A DNA stretch of 9,015 nucleotides from Verrucomicrobiota bacterium. Lineage in GTDB: Bacteria > Verrucomicrobiota > Verrucomicrobiia > Limisphaerales > UBA11358. This document shows, one piece after another, positions 1 to 5,217 of the stretch. The notes under the pieces were generated by a model. The model was not told where the DNA came from. It searched no databases and saw only the letters and a program-made list of their open reading frames with translations. Within the stretch, counting starts at the first letter, position 1. Every line of letters starts with the position of its first letter. The DNA is taken from positions 1 through 9,015 of the forward strand of contig JAMFSG010000174.1 of NCBI GenBank assembly GCA_026225155.1, given 5' to 3'. Position numbers and translations under genes: made by a program.

Positions 1-14
1 GGTGCGCTGGCAAA

Positions 15-455
15 TCACTTGCAGAAGATGTTCAGGCCTTTGCCGGTTTCCAGAAAAGTTTTCAGACTGGAAATCACGCGCGGCCAGCCCCAAGAAACTT
101 TCTTGACCATCGTCGAACCGGTTTGTAAATTTCCGTGGGTGATCGTTAGGCAGGTCATTTCTGCCAGCGCTTCGATCTCAAACGTGACGCGCGATTTGTC
201 TTTGAGATCGTCCGGATCGGCCCAGCTCAACACGAGTTTTTTTGGCGGATTGCTTTCCAAAACTTTGCCGGTGATCCAGGCCTCGGGCTTTTCGCCACCG
301 GTCATGTGTTGCCACGTCGAACCCTTTTTCCAGTCGGAAACGTTCGCGAGTCCGCCCCAATATTGCCGGGTGAATTCCGGTTTGGTGATGGCCGCCCAAA
401 TCTCTTTCGGCGTCGAGCGAATGTAGGTGGTATAAACTAACTTTGGTTTTTGCAT
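15..455 (-). CDS. SRPBCC / AHSA1-domain protein
   Basis: A 146-residue single-domain protein of the SRPBCC (START-like, AHSA1) superfamily, whose members fold around a deep hydrophobic ligand cavity; the ligand here is unknown. Visible family marks are the N-terminal strand and helix with STPKEIWAAIT (residues 14-24) followed by the aromatic YWGG at 32-35, the central strands with GKVLESNPPKKLVLSW (63-78), and the C-terminal helix GWPRVISSLKTFLETG (123-138), which closes the pocket. No signal peptide or membrane segment is visible. The start is supported by AAAGGA ending 7 nt before the ATG, inside the end of the upstream regulator gene. Only 4 bp separate it from the ArsR-type gene, so the two are almost certainly co-transcribed. 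ArsR-AHSA1 pairs are a very common arrangement in which the regulator controls the pair. The domain call is strong; the biological role is open. Confidence 0.9.
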   Translation of the reverse strand: MQKPKLVYTTYIRSTPKEIWAAITKPEFTRQYWGGLANVSDWKKGSTWQHMTGGEKPEAWITGKVLESNPPKKLVLSWADPDDLKDKSRVTFEIEALAEMTCLTITHGNLQTGSTMVKKVSWGWPRVISSLKTFLETGKGLNIFCK

Positions 456-459
456 GATG

Positions 460-804
460 TCATCCTTTCTTGTTTTTGTTGGTTTGATTTTGTTCGAGAC
501 CGCGTTTCAGATCGCTCAACGCCTGCAGGCGATGGCGTTCGTATTTGCCAATCCAGCGCTCGGAGATCTCGTGGATCGGCACGGGATTGAGGTAATGCAG
601 TTTCTCGCGTCCGCGCCAGACGACGGTCACCAGCTTCGCGTCTTCCAAAAGGCGCAAATGTTTGGTGACGGCCTGTCGCGTCATGTCGAGGTGCGCGCAC
701 AATTCGCCGAGCGTCTGCCCGTTGTCTTGGTGCAACTGGTCGAGCAATTTCCGTCGGCTTTCATCGGCCAGCGCTTTGAATACCGCATCCATTTCGGAAA
801 ACAT
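460..804 (-). CDS. ArsR-family winged-helix transcriptional regulator
   Basis: A small DNA-binding repressor of the ArsR/SmtB fold, 114 residues from the ATG at 804 or 110 from the ATG at 792. Counting from 792, the N-terminal helix is MDAVFKALADESRRKLLDQL (1-20), the helix-turn-helix spans about 27-50 with recognition helix TRQAVTKHLRLLE, and the wing is around GREKLHYL (61-68). The only cysteine is C32 and the ELCVCDL metal site is absent, so it is probably not a metal sensor; it resembles the SdpR-like branch found next to AHSA1 genes. The C-terminus is Lys/Asn-rich. A TTG start at 837 is possible but would put the operator inside the gene. The putative -10 box overlaps the ATG at 804, so the ATG at 792, nearly leaderless, may be the true start. 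It leads an operon with the SRPBCC gene. Confidence 0.9.
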   Translation of the reverse strand: MFSEMDAVFKALADESRRKLLDQLHQDNGQTLGELCAHLDMTRQAVTKHLRLLEDAKLVTVVWRGREKLHYLNPVPIHEISERWIGKYERHRLQALSDLKRGLEQNQTNKNKKG

Positions 805-830
805 TATGCAACCATTTGGTTGCCTGTCAA
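801..830 (-). promoter_or_regulatory. arsR promoter with embedded palindromic operator
   Basis: A perfect inverted repeat GCAACCA-TT-TGGTTGC (plus strand, 808-823) lies just upstream of the ArsR-type gene. On the minus strand TTGACA (plus 825-830) and TAATGT (plus 801-806) are 18 bp apart, a consensus -35 and a weak -10, and the palindrome fills almost the entire spacer. Inference: this is the autoregulatory operator of the ArsR-type protein, and binding would block RNA polymerase. The palindrome is certain; the promoter is probable. Confidence 0.7.
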
Positions 831-906
831 GCGGCAAGATTTTTTGGAGAAAAATGAAAATGATTTGTGCTTCGATATCCGCAAATAAAAGCGCTGGAAG
901 CGCGAC

Positions 907-1061
907 AGAAAGTAGCCCACGGTGAAACCGTGGGTATCGTCACCAAAAAAACCGAGCCCCGACAGGGGCGTCAGAAAACCAACTTCGGAATTCTTTCGCC
1001 CCATCCGGGGCTGGATTCGTTTTTGTTCGTTCACCCACGGTTTCACCGTGGGCTACTTTCT
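907..1061. repeat. Inverted-repeat element with four nested hairpins (element 1)
   Basis: A non-coding element fills most of the gap between the DUF5069 gene and the arsR promoter. Two perfect 29-bp inverted arms lie at 907-935 and 1033-1061. Each arm is itself a palindrome: CCCACGGT-GAA-ACCGTGGG (916-934) and its complement (1034-1052). Between them are two smaller hairpins, GCCCC-GACA-GGGGC (956-969) and GCCCC-ATCC-GGGGC (998-1011), also roughly mirror images of each other. Imperfect similarity extends outside the arms to about 893 and 1075. There is no transposase and no good open frame. The design resembles paired REP/BIME palindromes or a small non-autonomous element moved in trans; it could also end transcription of the DUF5069 gene, although no T-run follows. 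The structure is certain and the function is inferred. Confidence 0.85.
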
Positions 1062-1098
1062 TTCGTCGCTCCGCCACTGATGCAAAACTAATTGCGCT

Positions 1099-1560
1099 TC
1101 ACGCCTTGCCGCCGAACGAACAATAATCGTCGAGATCAAGCAGATCGAACCATGTATGAATATCTTCGCGCAGCGGATTGAACTGTTTCACTTCGTTGGC
1201 GAAATCAATCAGCGTTTCGGTGTCGCTGTCCGGCGAACGGCGTAAATGAAATTCGCTCCACGCGGCGATTTCCCACGGCTGGCGTTGATGTTTCGCGTTC
1301 GCTTGAATCCACGTCAACACGTCGTAATCACTGCCACCTTTCGCGAGTTCGGTTTTCAATGCTTCGTGGTCGAGGCCGACGAAGTTGAAAAAATGCCGGT
1401 CCATGCCCACGCCGCTGTAACGGTATTCGCCGAGTTTGCCGGCGAGCGACGCGCGGCCTTTGTCAAGGATGCGCGGCAACAAAACGTAACCGCCCAGCCG
1501 CACACGCGGACTGCGCGGCGGGCGTTGTGTAAGATCAGGTGAAGAATTATTTGCGCTCAT
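1099..1560 (-). CDS. DUF5069 domain-containing protein
   Basis: A 153-residue soluble protein of unknown function, recognised as DUF5069 from its N-terminal signature DLTQRPPRSPRVRLGGYVLL (residues 9-28), followed by PRILDKGRASLAGKLGEY (29-46). In this family a conserved pattern of PRD/DKGRA and GEY residues precedes an aromatic-rich central segment, here MDRHFFNFVGLD (53-64). The C-terminal half is helical and acidic and ends DLDDYCSFGGKA. No signal peptide or membrane segment is visible. The start is the ATG at 1560, 42 bp downstream of the second dehydrogenase's stop, with no clear Shine-Dalgarno. It may be the last gene of the Rrf2-dehydrogenase transcript, but no promoter signal settles this. 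I know of no established biochemical role for the family. Element 1 begins 38 bp past its stop codon. Confidence 0.88.
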   Translation of the reverse strand: MSANNSSPDLTQRPPRSPRVRLGGYVLLPRILDKGRASLAGKLGEYRYSGVGMDRHFFNFVGLDHEALKTELAKGGSDYDVLTWIQANAKHQRQPWEIAAWSEFHLRRSPDSDTETLIDFANEVKQFNPLREDIHTWFDLLDLDDYCSFGGKA

Positions 1561-1602
1561 GAAAATGATTTCAAATCAGTTGGAATTTTGAACCGCAAGT
1601 GT

Positions 1603-2361
1603 TCAGCGCATTCCGCCGGAAATCAAGAGCGTTTCGCCCGTGACCCAGCCGGAATCGTCCGACGCAAAAAACGCGGCGACTTTGCCGATGTCCTGCGGCT
1701 GGCCGATGCGTCCGAGCGGAGTCTGGGCGACGACCTGTTTCGGAAATTCCGTTTCCAAAAAGCCCGCCGCGTGCACGCCTTCGGTTTCAATCATTCCGGG
1801 ATTGATGGAATTCACGCGAATTTTTTTCGGGCCCAATTCTTTGGCGAGCGATTTCGTAATGGCATCCACCGCTGCTTTCGTCGCACTATAAACCGACGCC
1901 TGCGGCAACGGATTCACACCAACGACGGAGCTGATATTAATGATGCTGCCGCCGGTCGCGGGAAAATATTTCACCGCTTCCTGCGTCGTGAGAATCAGGC
2001 CGAGGACGTTCAAATTAAATTGCTTGTGAAAATGATCCTCGGTGATGACTTCGAGCGGTGCGAATTCGTAAATGCCCGCGTTGTTGACCAGCACGTCAAC
2101 GTGGCCGTAAGTTTTTTTGGTTTCAGCGAGCAGGCGGTCAATGTCCGCCTTCTTGGAAACGTCGCCCTGCACGGCCACCGCTTTTCCGCCCGCGCTGATA
2201 ATTTCTGCAACCACTTTGTCCGCACCTGCTTTGCTGGAGGCATAATTGACGACGACGGATGCGCCTTCCGCCGCCAGATGTTTGGCGATGGATGCGCCAA
2301 TGCCTTTGGATGCGCCCGTGACGACCGCAACTTTACCTGCGAGTTTGTTGTTTGTGCTCAT
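1603..2361 (-). CDS. Short-chain dehydrogenase/reductase (SDR), downstream copy
   Basis: A 252-residue classical SDR, a cytoplasmic NAD(P)-dependent oxidoreductase of the FabG / glucose 1-dehydrogenase-like type; the substrate cannot be read from sequence. The Rossmann cofactor motif is TGASKGIG (15-22); the NNAG motif is at 93-96; the catalytic residues are N118, S145, Y158 and K162 (YSATK). NPG follows at 188-190 and the C-terminal segment is GETLLISGG (242-250). The basic residue K19 in the glycine motif favours NADP(H), by family rule. All catalytic residues are intact. The first 26 nt are identical to those of the upstream SDR gene and the leaders are also similar, yet the bodies have clearly diverged. 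It lies 62 bp after that gene on the same strand and is probably co-transcribed. AGAAAGAA ahead of the ATG is a weak ribosome site. Confidence 0.93.
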   Translation of the reverse strand: MSTNNKLAGKVAVVTGASKGIGASIAKHLAAEGASVVVNYASSKAGADKVVAEIISAGGKAVAVQGDVSKKADIDRLLAETKKTYGHVDVLVNNAGIYEFAPLEVITEDHFHKQFNLNVLGLILTTQEAVKYFPATGGSIINISSVVGVNPLPQASVYSATKAAVDAITKSLAKELGPKKIRVNSINPGMIETEGVHAAGFLETEFPKQVVAQTPLGRIGQPQDIGKVAAFFASDDSGWVTGETLLISGGMR

Positions 2362-2410
2362 AATTTTTTCTTTCTGTTTTTGGTTTGTTGTTTGTTTGTT
2401 AATTTATTTT
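2336..2410 (-). repeat. Duplicated leader and 5' end, copy at downstream SDR gene
   Basis: The first 26 nt of this SDR gene (2336-2361) match the first 26 nt of the upstream SDR gene exactly. The AT-rich leader just ahead of the ATG (2362 to about 2410) matches the other leader imperfectly, with shared TTAACAAAC, CCAAAAAC and GAAAGAA blocks and a short extra AAC-rich insertion. The similarity stops before any counterpart of the TGTTAC-N7-GTAACA operator, so this copy lacks the regulatory site. Confidence 0.75.
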
Positions 2411-2423
2411 TTGTGATGTTAAT

Positions 2424-3173
2424 TTAGGCATTTGTGCCGCCATCCACAGTCAGGCTCGCGCCGGTGATGTAAGATGCTTCCGGTCCGGCAACGAAGGCGA
2501 CCAGCGCGGCGACGTCATTGACGTGGCCGTAACGTTTCAGTGCGGTGTTGGCGATTTGCGGTGTTGCCCAGTCGCCCGCAGCGGGATTCAGATCCGTGTC
2601 AATCGGTCCGGGCTGCACGTTGTTGACGGTGATGCCGCGGCTGCCGACTTCTCGGGCTAATCCCTGCGTAAATAATTTTACTGCGGCTTTGGTGGCCGCA
2701 TAAGCCGTGAGACCCGGCGTTAAAATCCTTTCACCGACGCATGAACCAATCGAAATAATACGCCCGCCGTCTTTGATGTGTTTCAACGCCGCTTGCGTCG
2801 CGATCAAAACGCCACGGAAATTGATGTCAATCACCTGATCAAGTTCTTCCAAGGTTGCTTCCACGAACGGTTTGGGAATGGCCGTGCCGGCATTGTTCAC
2901 GAGGATGTCCAACTGACCGAAAGTGGCAACGGTCTTTTCAACGGCGGCATTAACGGCAGCCGCATCTGCGGCATCCGCTTGAAGCGCGATGGCTTTTCCC
3001 CCGGCGCGTTCAATTTCTTTGACGACCGCCGCCGCCGCATCCGCGCCTTTGGTATAAGTGATCCCAACTTTGGCACCGTCAGCGGCCAAGCGCGTGGCGA
3101 TCGCTGCGCCGATGCCGCGTGAACTGCCCGTGACCAAGGCGACCTTGCCTGCGAGTTTGTTGTTTGTGCTCAT
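2424..3173 (-). CDS. Short-chain dehydrogenase/reductase (SDR), operator-proximal copy
   Basis: A 249-residue classical SDR, 3-oxoacyl-ACP-reductase-like in form, with unknown substrate. The cofactor motif is TGSSRGIG (15-22), NNAG is at 93-96, and the catalytic residues are N118, S144 (in SIGS), Y158 and K162 (YAATK). QPGPIDTD follows at 187-194 and the C-terminus carries YITGASLTVDGG (235-246). R19 in the glycine motif favours NADP(H). The first 12 residues, MSTNNKLAGKVA, are identical to those of the next gene, and the motif positions line up without gaps through K162, but many other positions differ, so this is an old paralogue pair with a shared 5' end. It lies 78 bp downstream of the Rrf2 gene, with a TGTTAC-N7-GTAACA palindrome in between. 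Such Rrf2-linked SDRs are plausible detoxifiers of reactive carbonyls or quinones, but that is inference. Confidence 0.93.
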   Translation of the reverse strand: MSTNNKLAGKVALVTGSSRGIGAAIATRLAADGAKVGITYTKGADAAAAVVKEIERAGGKAIALQADAADAAAVNAAVEKTVATFGQLDILVNNAGTAIPKPFVEATLEELDQVIDINFRGVLIATQAALKHIKDGGRIISIGSCVGERILTPGLTAYAATKAAVKLFTQGLAREVGSRGITVNNVQPGPIDTDLNPAAGDWATPQIANTALKRYGHVNDVAALVAFVAGPEASYITGASLTVDGGTNA

Positions 3174-3219
3174 GATTTTATTCTTTCAGTTTTTCGGTTT
3201 TTGGTTTGTTAATTTATTG
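3148..3219 (-). repeat. Duplicated leader and 5' end, copy at operator-proximal SDR gene
   Basis: This is the partner of the repeat at 2336-2410. The 26 coding nt (3148-3173) are identical to the other copy, and the leader (3174 to about 3219) carries the same TTAACAAACC / AAAAAC / GAAAGAA blocks. Beyond it lies the palindromic operator, which only this copy has. Confidence 0.75.
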
Positions 3220-3247
3220 TTACAAATTGAGTAACAATTTAAGTCAA
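3216..3247 (-). promoter_or_regulatory. Promoter and Rrf2-type operator of the SDR pair
   Basis: A perfect 8-bp inverted repeat ATTGTTAC-N7-GTAACAAT spans 3216-3238. Immediately upstream on the minus strand is TTGACT (plus 3242-3247), a good -35 box; a -10 at the usual distance would fall inside the palindrome (TGTAAC, 17 bp spacer, weak). The core TGTTAC-N7-GTAACA is the same as the site in front of the Rrf2 gene. Inference: the Rrf2 protein binds here and represses the SDR genes. The palindrome is certain; the promoter and binding are inferred. Confidence 0.72.
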
Positions 3248-3251
3248 AATT

Positions 3252-3674
3252 TTACTTTTTCTTCACGTCGGAAACGATCTGTGCCAGGCTGATTTCAGCC
3301 AAACTTGCTTCCAACGCCTTTTGCGTTTTGACCAATGCTTTTTCCAGCGCGGTTTTGATATGACAGCTCACTGTGCAAACTTTTTGCTCGGCATAACTAT
3401 GGATGGAAAATGCCTTCGGCGCGTCCACGGCTTTGTAAATATCGAGCAAGAAGATTTGCTTCGCGTCCTTGGCGAGCCAGCACGCGCCGGCTTTGCCCGT
3501 CGCCGTTTCCACTAAGCCAGCCTTAGACAACTTGGCCAGCGTGCGGCGCACAAAACTCGGGCTGGTGTTCACACTCTCGGCCAGATGACCGGATGTGACG
3601 CCCTGCTCATTGCATCCGCAAGCGATGCCGACCAGCAAGTGCACCGCGATCGAGAATTGAGTGTTGATTGCCAT
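3252..3674 (-). CDS. Rrf2-family transcriptional regulator
   Basis: A 140-residue Rrf2-family DNA-binding protein, the fold of IscR, NsrR and YwnA. It starts MAINTQFSIAVHLLVGIA (1-18) as the family does; the winged helix-turn-helix spans about 27-52 with recognition helix SPSFVRRTLAKLSKAGLV, and the wing is at about 55-67. The effector region carries only two cysteines, C100 and C104, in KVCTVSCHIK. IscR and NsrR use three cysteines for an Fe-S cluster, so this protein looks more like the YwnA-type branch and may sense oxidants or electrophiles through thiols; that is inference. C19, C21 and C65 are further cysteines. The C-terminus is a helical dimerisation segment ending in lysines. It lies upstream of two SDR genes on the same strand, and the same palindrome precedes it and them, arguing for autoregulation and control of the SDRs. 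Confidence 0.92.
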   Translation of the reverse strand: MAINTQFSIAVHLLVGIACGCNEQGVTSGHLAESVNTSPSFVRRTLAKLSKAGLVETATGKAGACWLAKDAKQIFLLDIYKAVDAPKAFSIHSYAEQKVCTVSCHIKTALEKALVKTQKALEASLAEISLAQIVSDVKKK

Positions 3675-3677
3675 AAC

Positions 3678-3716
3678 TGTTACTACAATAGTAACAATAT
3701 AAAATTACGCAAGCAA
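3678..3716 (-). promoter_or_regulatory. Rrf2 gene promoter with palindromic operator
   Basis: The palindrome TGTTAC-N7-GTAACA lies at 3678-3696, 4 bp ahead of the start codon. On the minus strand TTGCTT (plus 3711-3716) and TACTAT (plus 3688-3693) are exactly 17 bp apart and form a reasonable sigma-70-like promoter whose -10 box lies inside the palindrome. A repressor bound there would block transcription. The -10 placement leaves almost no 5' leader, so translation may be leaderless. No Shine-Dalgarno is visible. Confidence 0.72.
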
Positions 3717-3753
3717 CATTTTGAATTATTTTATTCCAGTGGCAGATATAGTC

Positions 3754-3877
3754 GGTAGGGATGGCGCGCTGCGCCGTCCCTGTCGCCGAGCGCAGCGTTA
3801 GGCGACAGAAAAAATGCGCGGTTTGTCACGTTCGTTCCGTCCTGCGGACGGGGACGCCGCAGCGCGGCATCCCTACC
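3754..3877. repeat. Inverted-repeat element with four hairpins and a compensatory swap (element 2)
   Basis: A non-coding element between the NDH-2 stop and the Rrf2 promoter. The outer arms, 3754-3780 and 3851-3877, are 27-bp inverted copies differing at two positions. Each arm folds on itself: GGGA-t-GGCGC-gct-GCGCC-g-TCCC (3758-3780) and GGGA-c-GCCGC-agc-GCGGC-a-TCCC (3851-3873). The two differences between arms are the two partners of one base pair, G3764-C3774 on the left and the flipped pair on the right, so pairing is kept. Between them lie TGTCGCC/GGCGACA (3781-3787 with 3801-3807) and CCGTCC-tgc-GGACGG (3837-3851). There is no coding potential and no transposase. It begins 19 bp beyond the NDH-2 stop codon and may double as a terminator. 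Its sequence is unlike element 1, but the layout is the same. Confidence 0.87.
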
Positions 3878-3896
3878 ATCGAAAACTTCAATCCCT

Positions 3897-5189
3897 TTAT
3901 CCCGATTTTTCGTCTGATGGTTCCGGCGGCAGATAAGTGATGATGCGCGCGCTGCGTTTGTACGAAAAATACGAATACGTCCAGTTGAAAAAAACCGCGA
4001 CGCGGCTGCGGAAACCGATGAGAAAAATCAGATGGATGAACAACCACGCCAGCCACGCGAGCAAGCCGGAAAATTTGAAACGCCCAACCCACGCGACCGC
4101 CGCCGAACGACCAATCGTGGCCATCGTGCCTTTGTCCCAATATTTGAACGGCGGACGTGCGGGAGCTTTCGCGCCCAAACGAATTTCATTCTCGATTATT
4201 TTTGCGACGTGTTTGCCCATTTGCATCGCGGCGGGCGAAACGCCGGGCACCGGTTTGCCATCTTTTTCCAACACGAGCGCCATGTCGCCGATGGCAAAAA
4301 TTTCCGGATGATTCGGCAAACTCAAATCGGGATTTACTTTCACGCGACCAGCTTTGTCCAATTCTGCGCCAAGTTTTTTTGTGAGCGAAGTTGCGGAAAC
4401 GCCCGCCGCCCAAAGAATATTTCCGGCGTGAATGATTTCGCCGCTCGCGAGTTCAACTTCATTCTCGCGGATATTTTTCACGGAAGTCGAAGTGCGGACG
4501 TGCACGCCGAGCGCTTCGAGCTGGCGTTGCGCACTGGCGGAAAGTTCAGGCGGCAGATGTGACAAAATCCGCGGCGCACCTTCGATCAAAATAATGCGCG
4601 CCTGCGTCGGATCAATGCGCCGGAAATCGTGGCTCAAAACGGTGCGCGTCAATTCGGCAAACGAGCCGGCAAGTTCCACGCCGGTCGGCCCGCCACCGAC
4701 GACCACGATAGTCATCAGCTTATCGTGTTCCGCCGTGCTGGCTTCGTTTTCTGCTTTTTCAAACGCGAGCAAAACGTGGCTGCGGATGCGCAGCGCGTCG
4801 TCGAGCGATTTGAGGCCGGGCGCGAATTGTTCCCATTCGGGATGGCCGAAATATCCGGTATGGCCGCCCATCGCGAGGACGAGGAAATCGAAATCAAGGG
4901 AATTTTTATCAAGCAAAACTTTTTTTTGCGCGAGATCAAAGCCGGTGACTTTGTCGAGCAACACGGTGATGTCTTCGCGTTCGGAAAGAATCGAACGGAT
5001 CGGTTGCGCGATGTCCGGCGCGGAAAGCCCGCACGTGGCGACTTGATAGAGCAACGGCTGGAACAGATGATGATTCGTGCGATCCACGAGCGTGATGCGC
5101 GCGTCCGCCGCGTGAAAATGTTTGCAGAAAGTCAATCCGCCGAAACCTGCGCCCAAAACGACGACGTGAAATTTTTTGTCTCCTTCCAT
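3897..5189 (-). CDS. ndh: Type II NADH dehydrogenase (NDH-2), NADH:quinone oxidoreductase
   Basis: A 430-residue FAD-dependent enzyme that passes electrons from NADH to the membrane quinone pool without pumping protons. The FAD-binding Rossmann motif is GAGFGG (13-18); FQPLLYQVATCGLS (43-56) is a family hallmark; the second, NADH-binding, Rossmann motif is GGGPTG (165-170); the FAD-contacting AIGD is at 299-302; and the quinone-site region PAAMQMG is at 319-325. A hydrophobic Trp-rich stretch (about 374-393, GLLAWLAWLFIHLIFLIGF) followed by basic residues fits the C-terminal membrane anchor. The start at 5189 (MEGDKKFHVVVLGAG) matches the family; a 57-residue in-frame upstream extension has no domain and would overlap the divergent acyltransferase gene. 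Only 28 bp separate the two divergent starts. A sulfide:quinone reductase or ferredoxin reductase is less likely because the active-site cysteines of the former are lacking. Confidence 0.93.
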   Translation of the reverse strand: MEGDKKFHVVVLGAGFGGLTFCKHFHAADARITLVDRTNHHLFQPLLYQVATCGLSAPDIAQPIRSILSEREDITVLLDKVTGFDLAQKKVLLDKNSLDFDFLVLAMGGHTGYFGHPEWEQFAPGLKSLDDALRIRSHVLLAFEKAENEASTAEHDKLMTIVVVGGGPTGVELAGSFAELTRTVLSHDFRRIDPTQARIILIEGAPRILSHLPPELSASAQRQLEALGVHVRTSTSVKNIRENEVELASGEIIHAGNILWAAGVSATSLTKKLGAELDKAGRVKVNPDLSLPNHPEIFAIGDMALVLEKDGKPVPGVSPAAMQMGKHVAKIIENEIRLGAKAPARPPFKYWDKGTMATIGRSAAVAWVGRFKFSGLLAWLAWLFIHLIFLIGFRSRVAVFFNWTYSYFSYKRSARIITYLPPEPSDEKSG

Positions 5190-5217
5190 GCGGATATTTT
5201 GAAGCAAGCGGCGGAAA

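Noticed and set aside
805..837. TTG start at 837 for the ArsR-type gene.
   Set aside because: It would place the palindromic operator and -35 box inside the coding region and adds residues not typical of the family.
907..1061. CRISPR array or ordinary rho-independent terminator as explanation of the hairpins.
   Set aside because: Repeats are inverted rather than direct and there are no regular spacers; no T-run follows the stems, and the nested paired design goes beyond a simple terminator, though a terminator effect is possible.
804..1091. Open frames on both strands across element 1.
   Set aside because: They run through the inverted repeats and hairpins, encode no recognisable domain, and are explained by the repeat structure.
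1588..2427. A 279-codon plus-strand frame opposite the downstream SDR gene.
   Set aside because: Antisense to an intact SDR with all catalytic motifs; Phe/Arg-rich with no recognisable domain.
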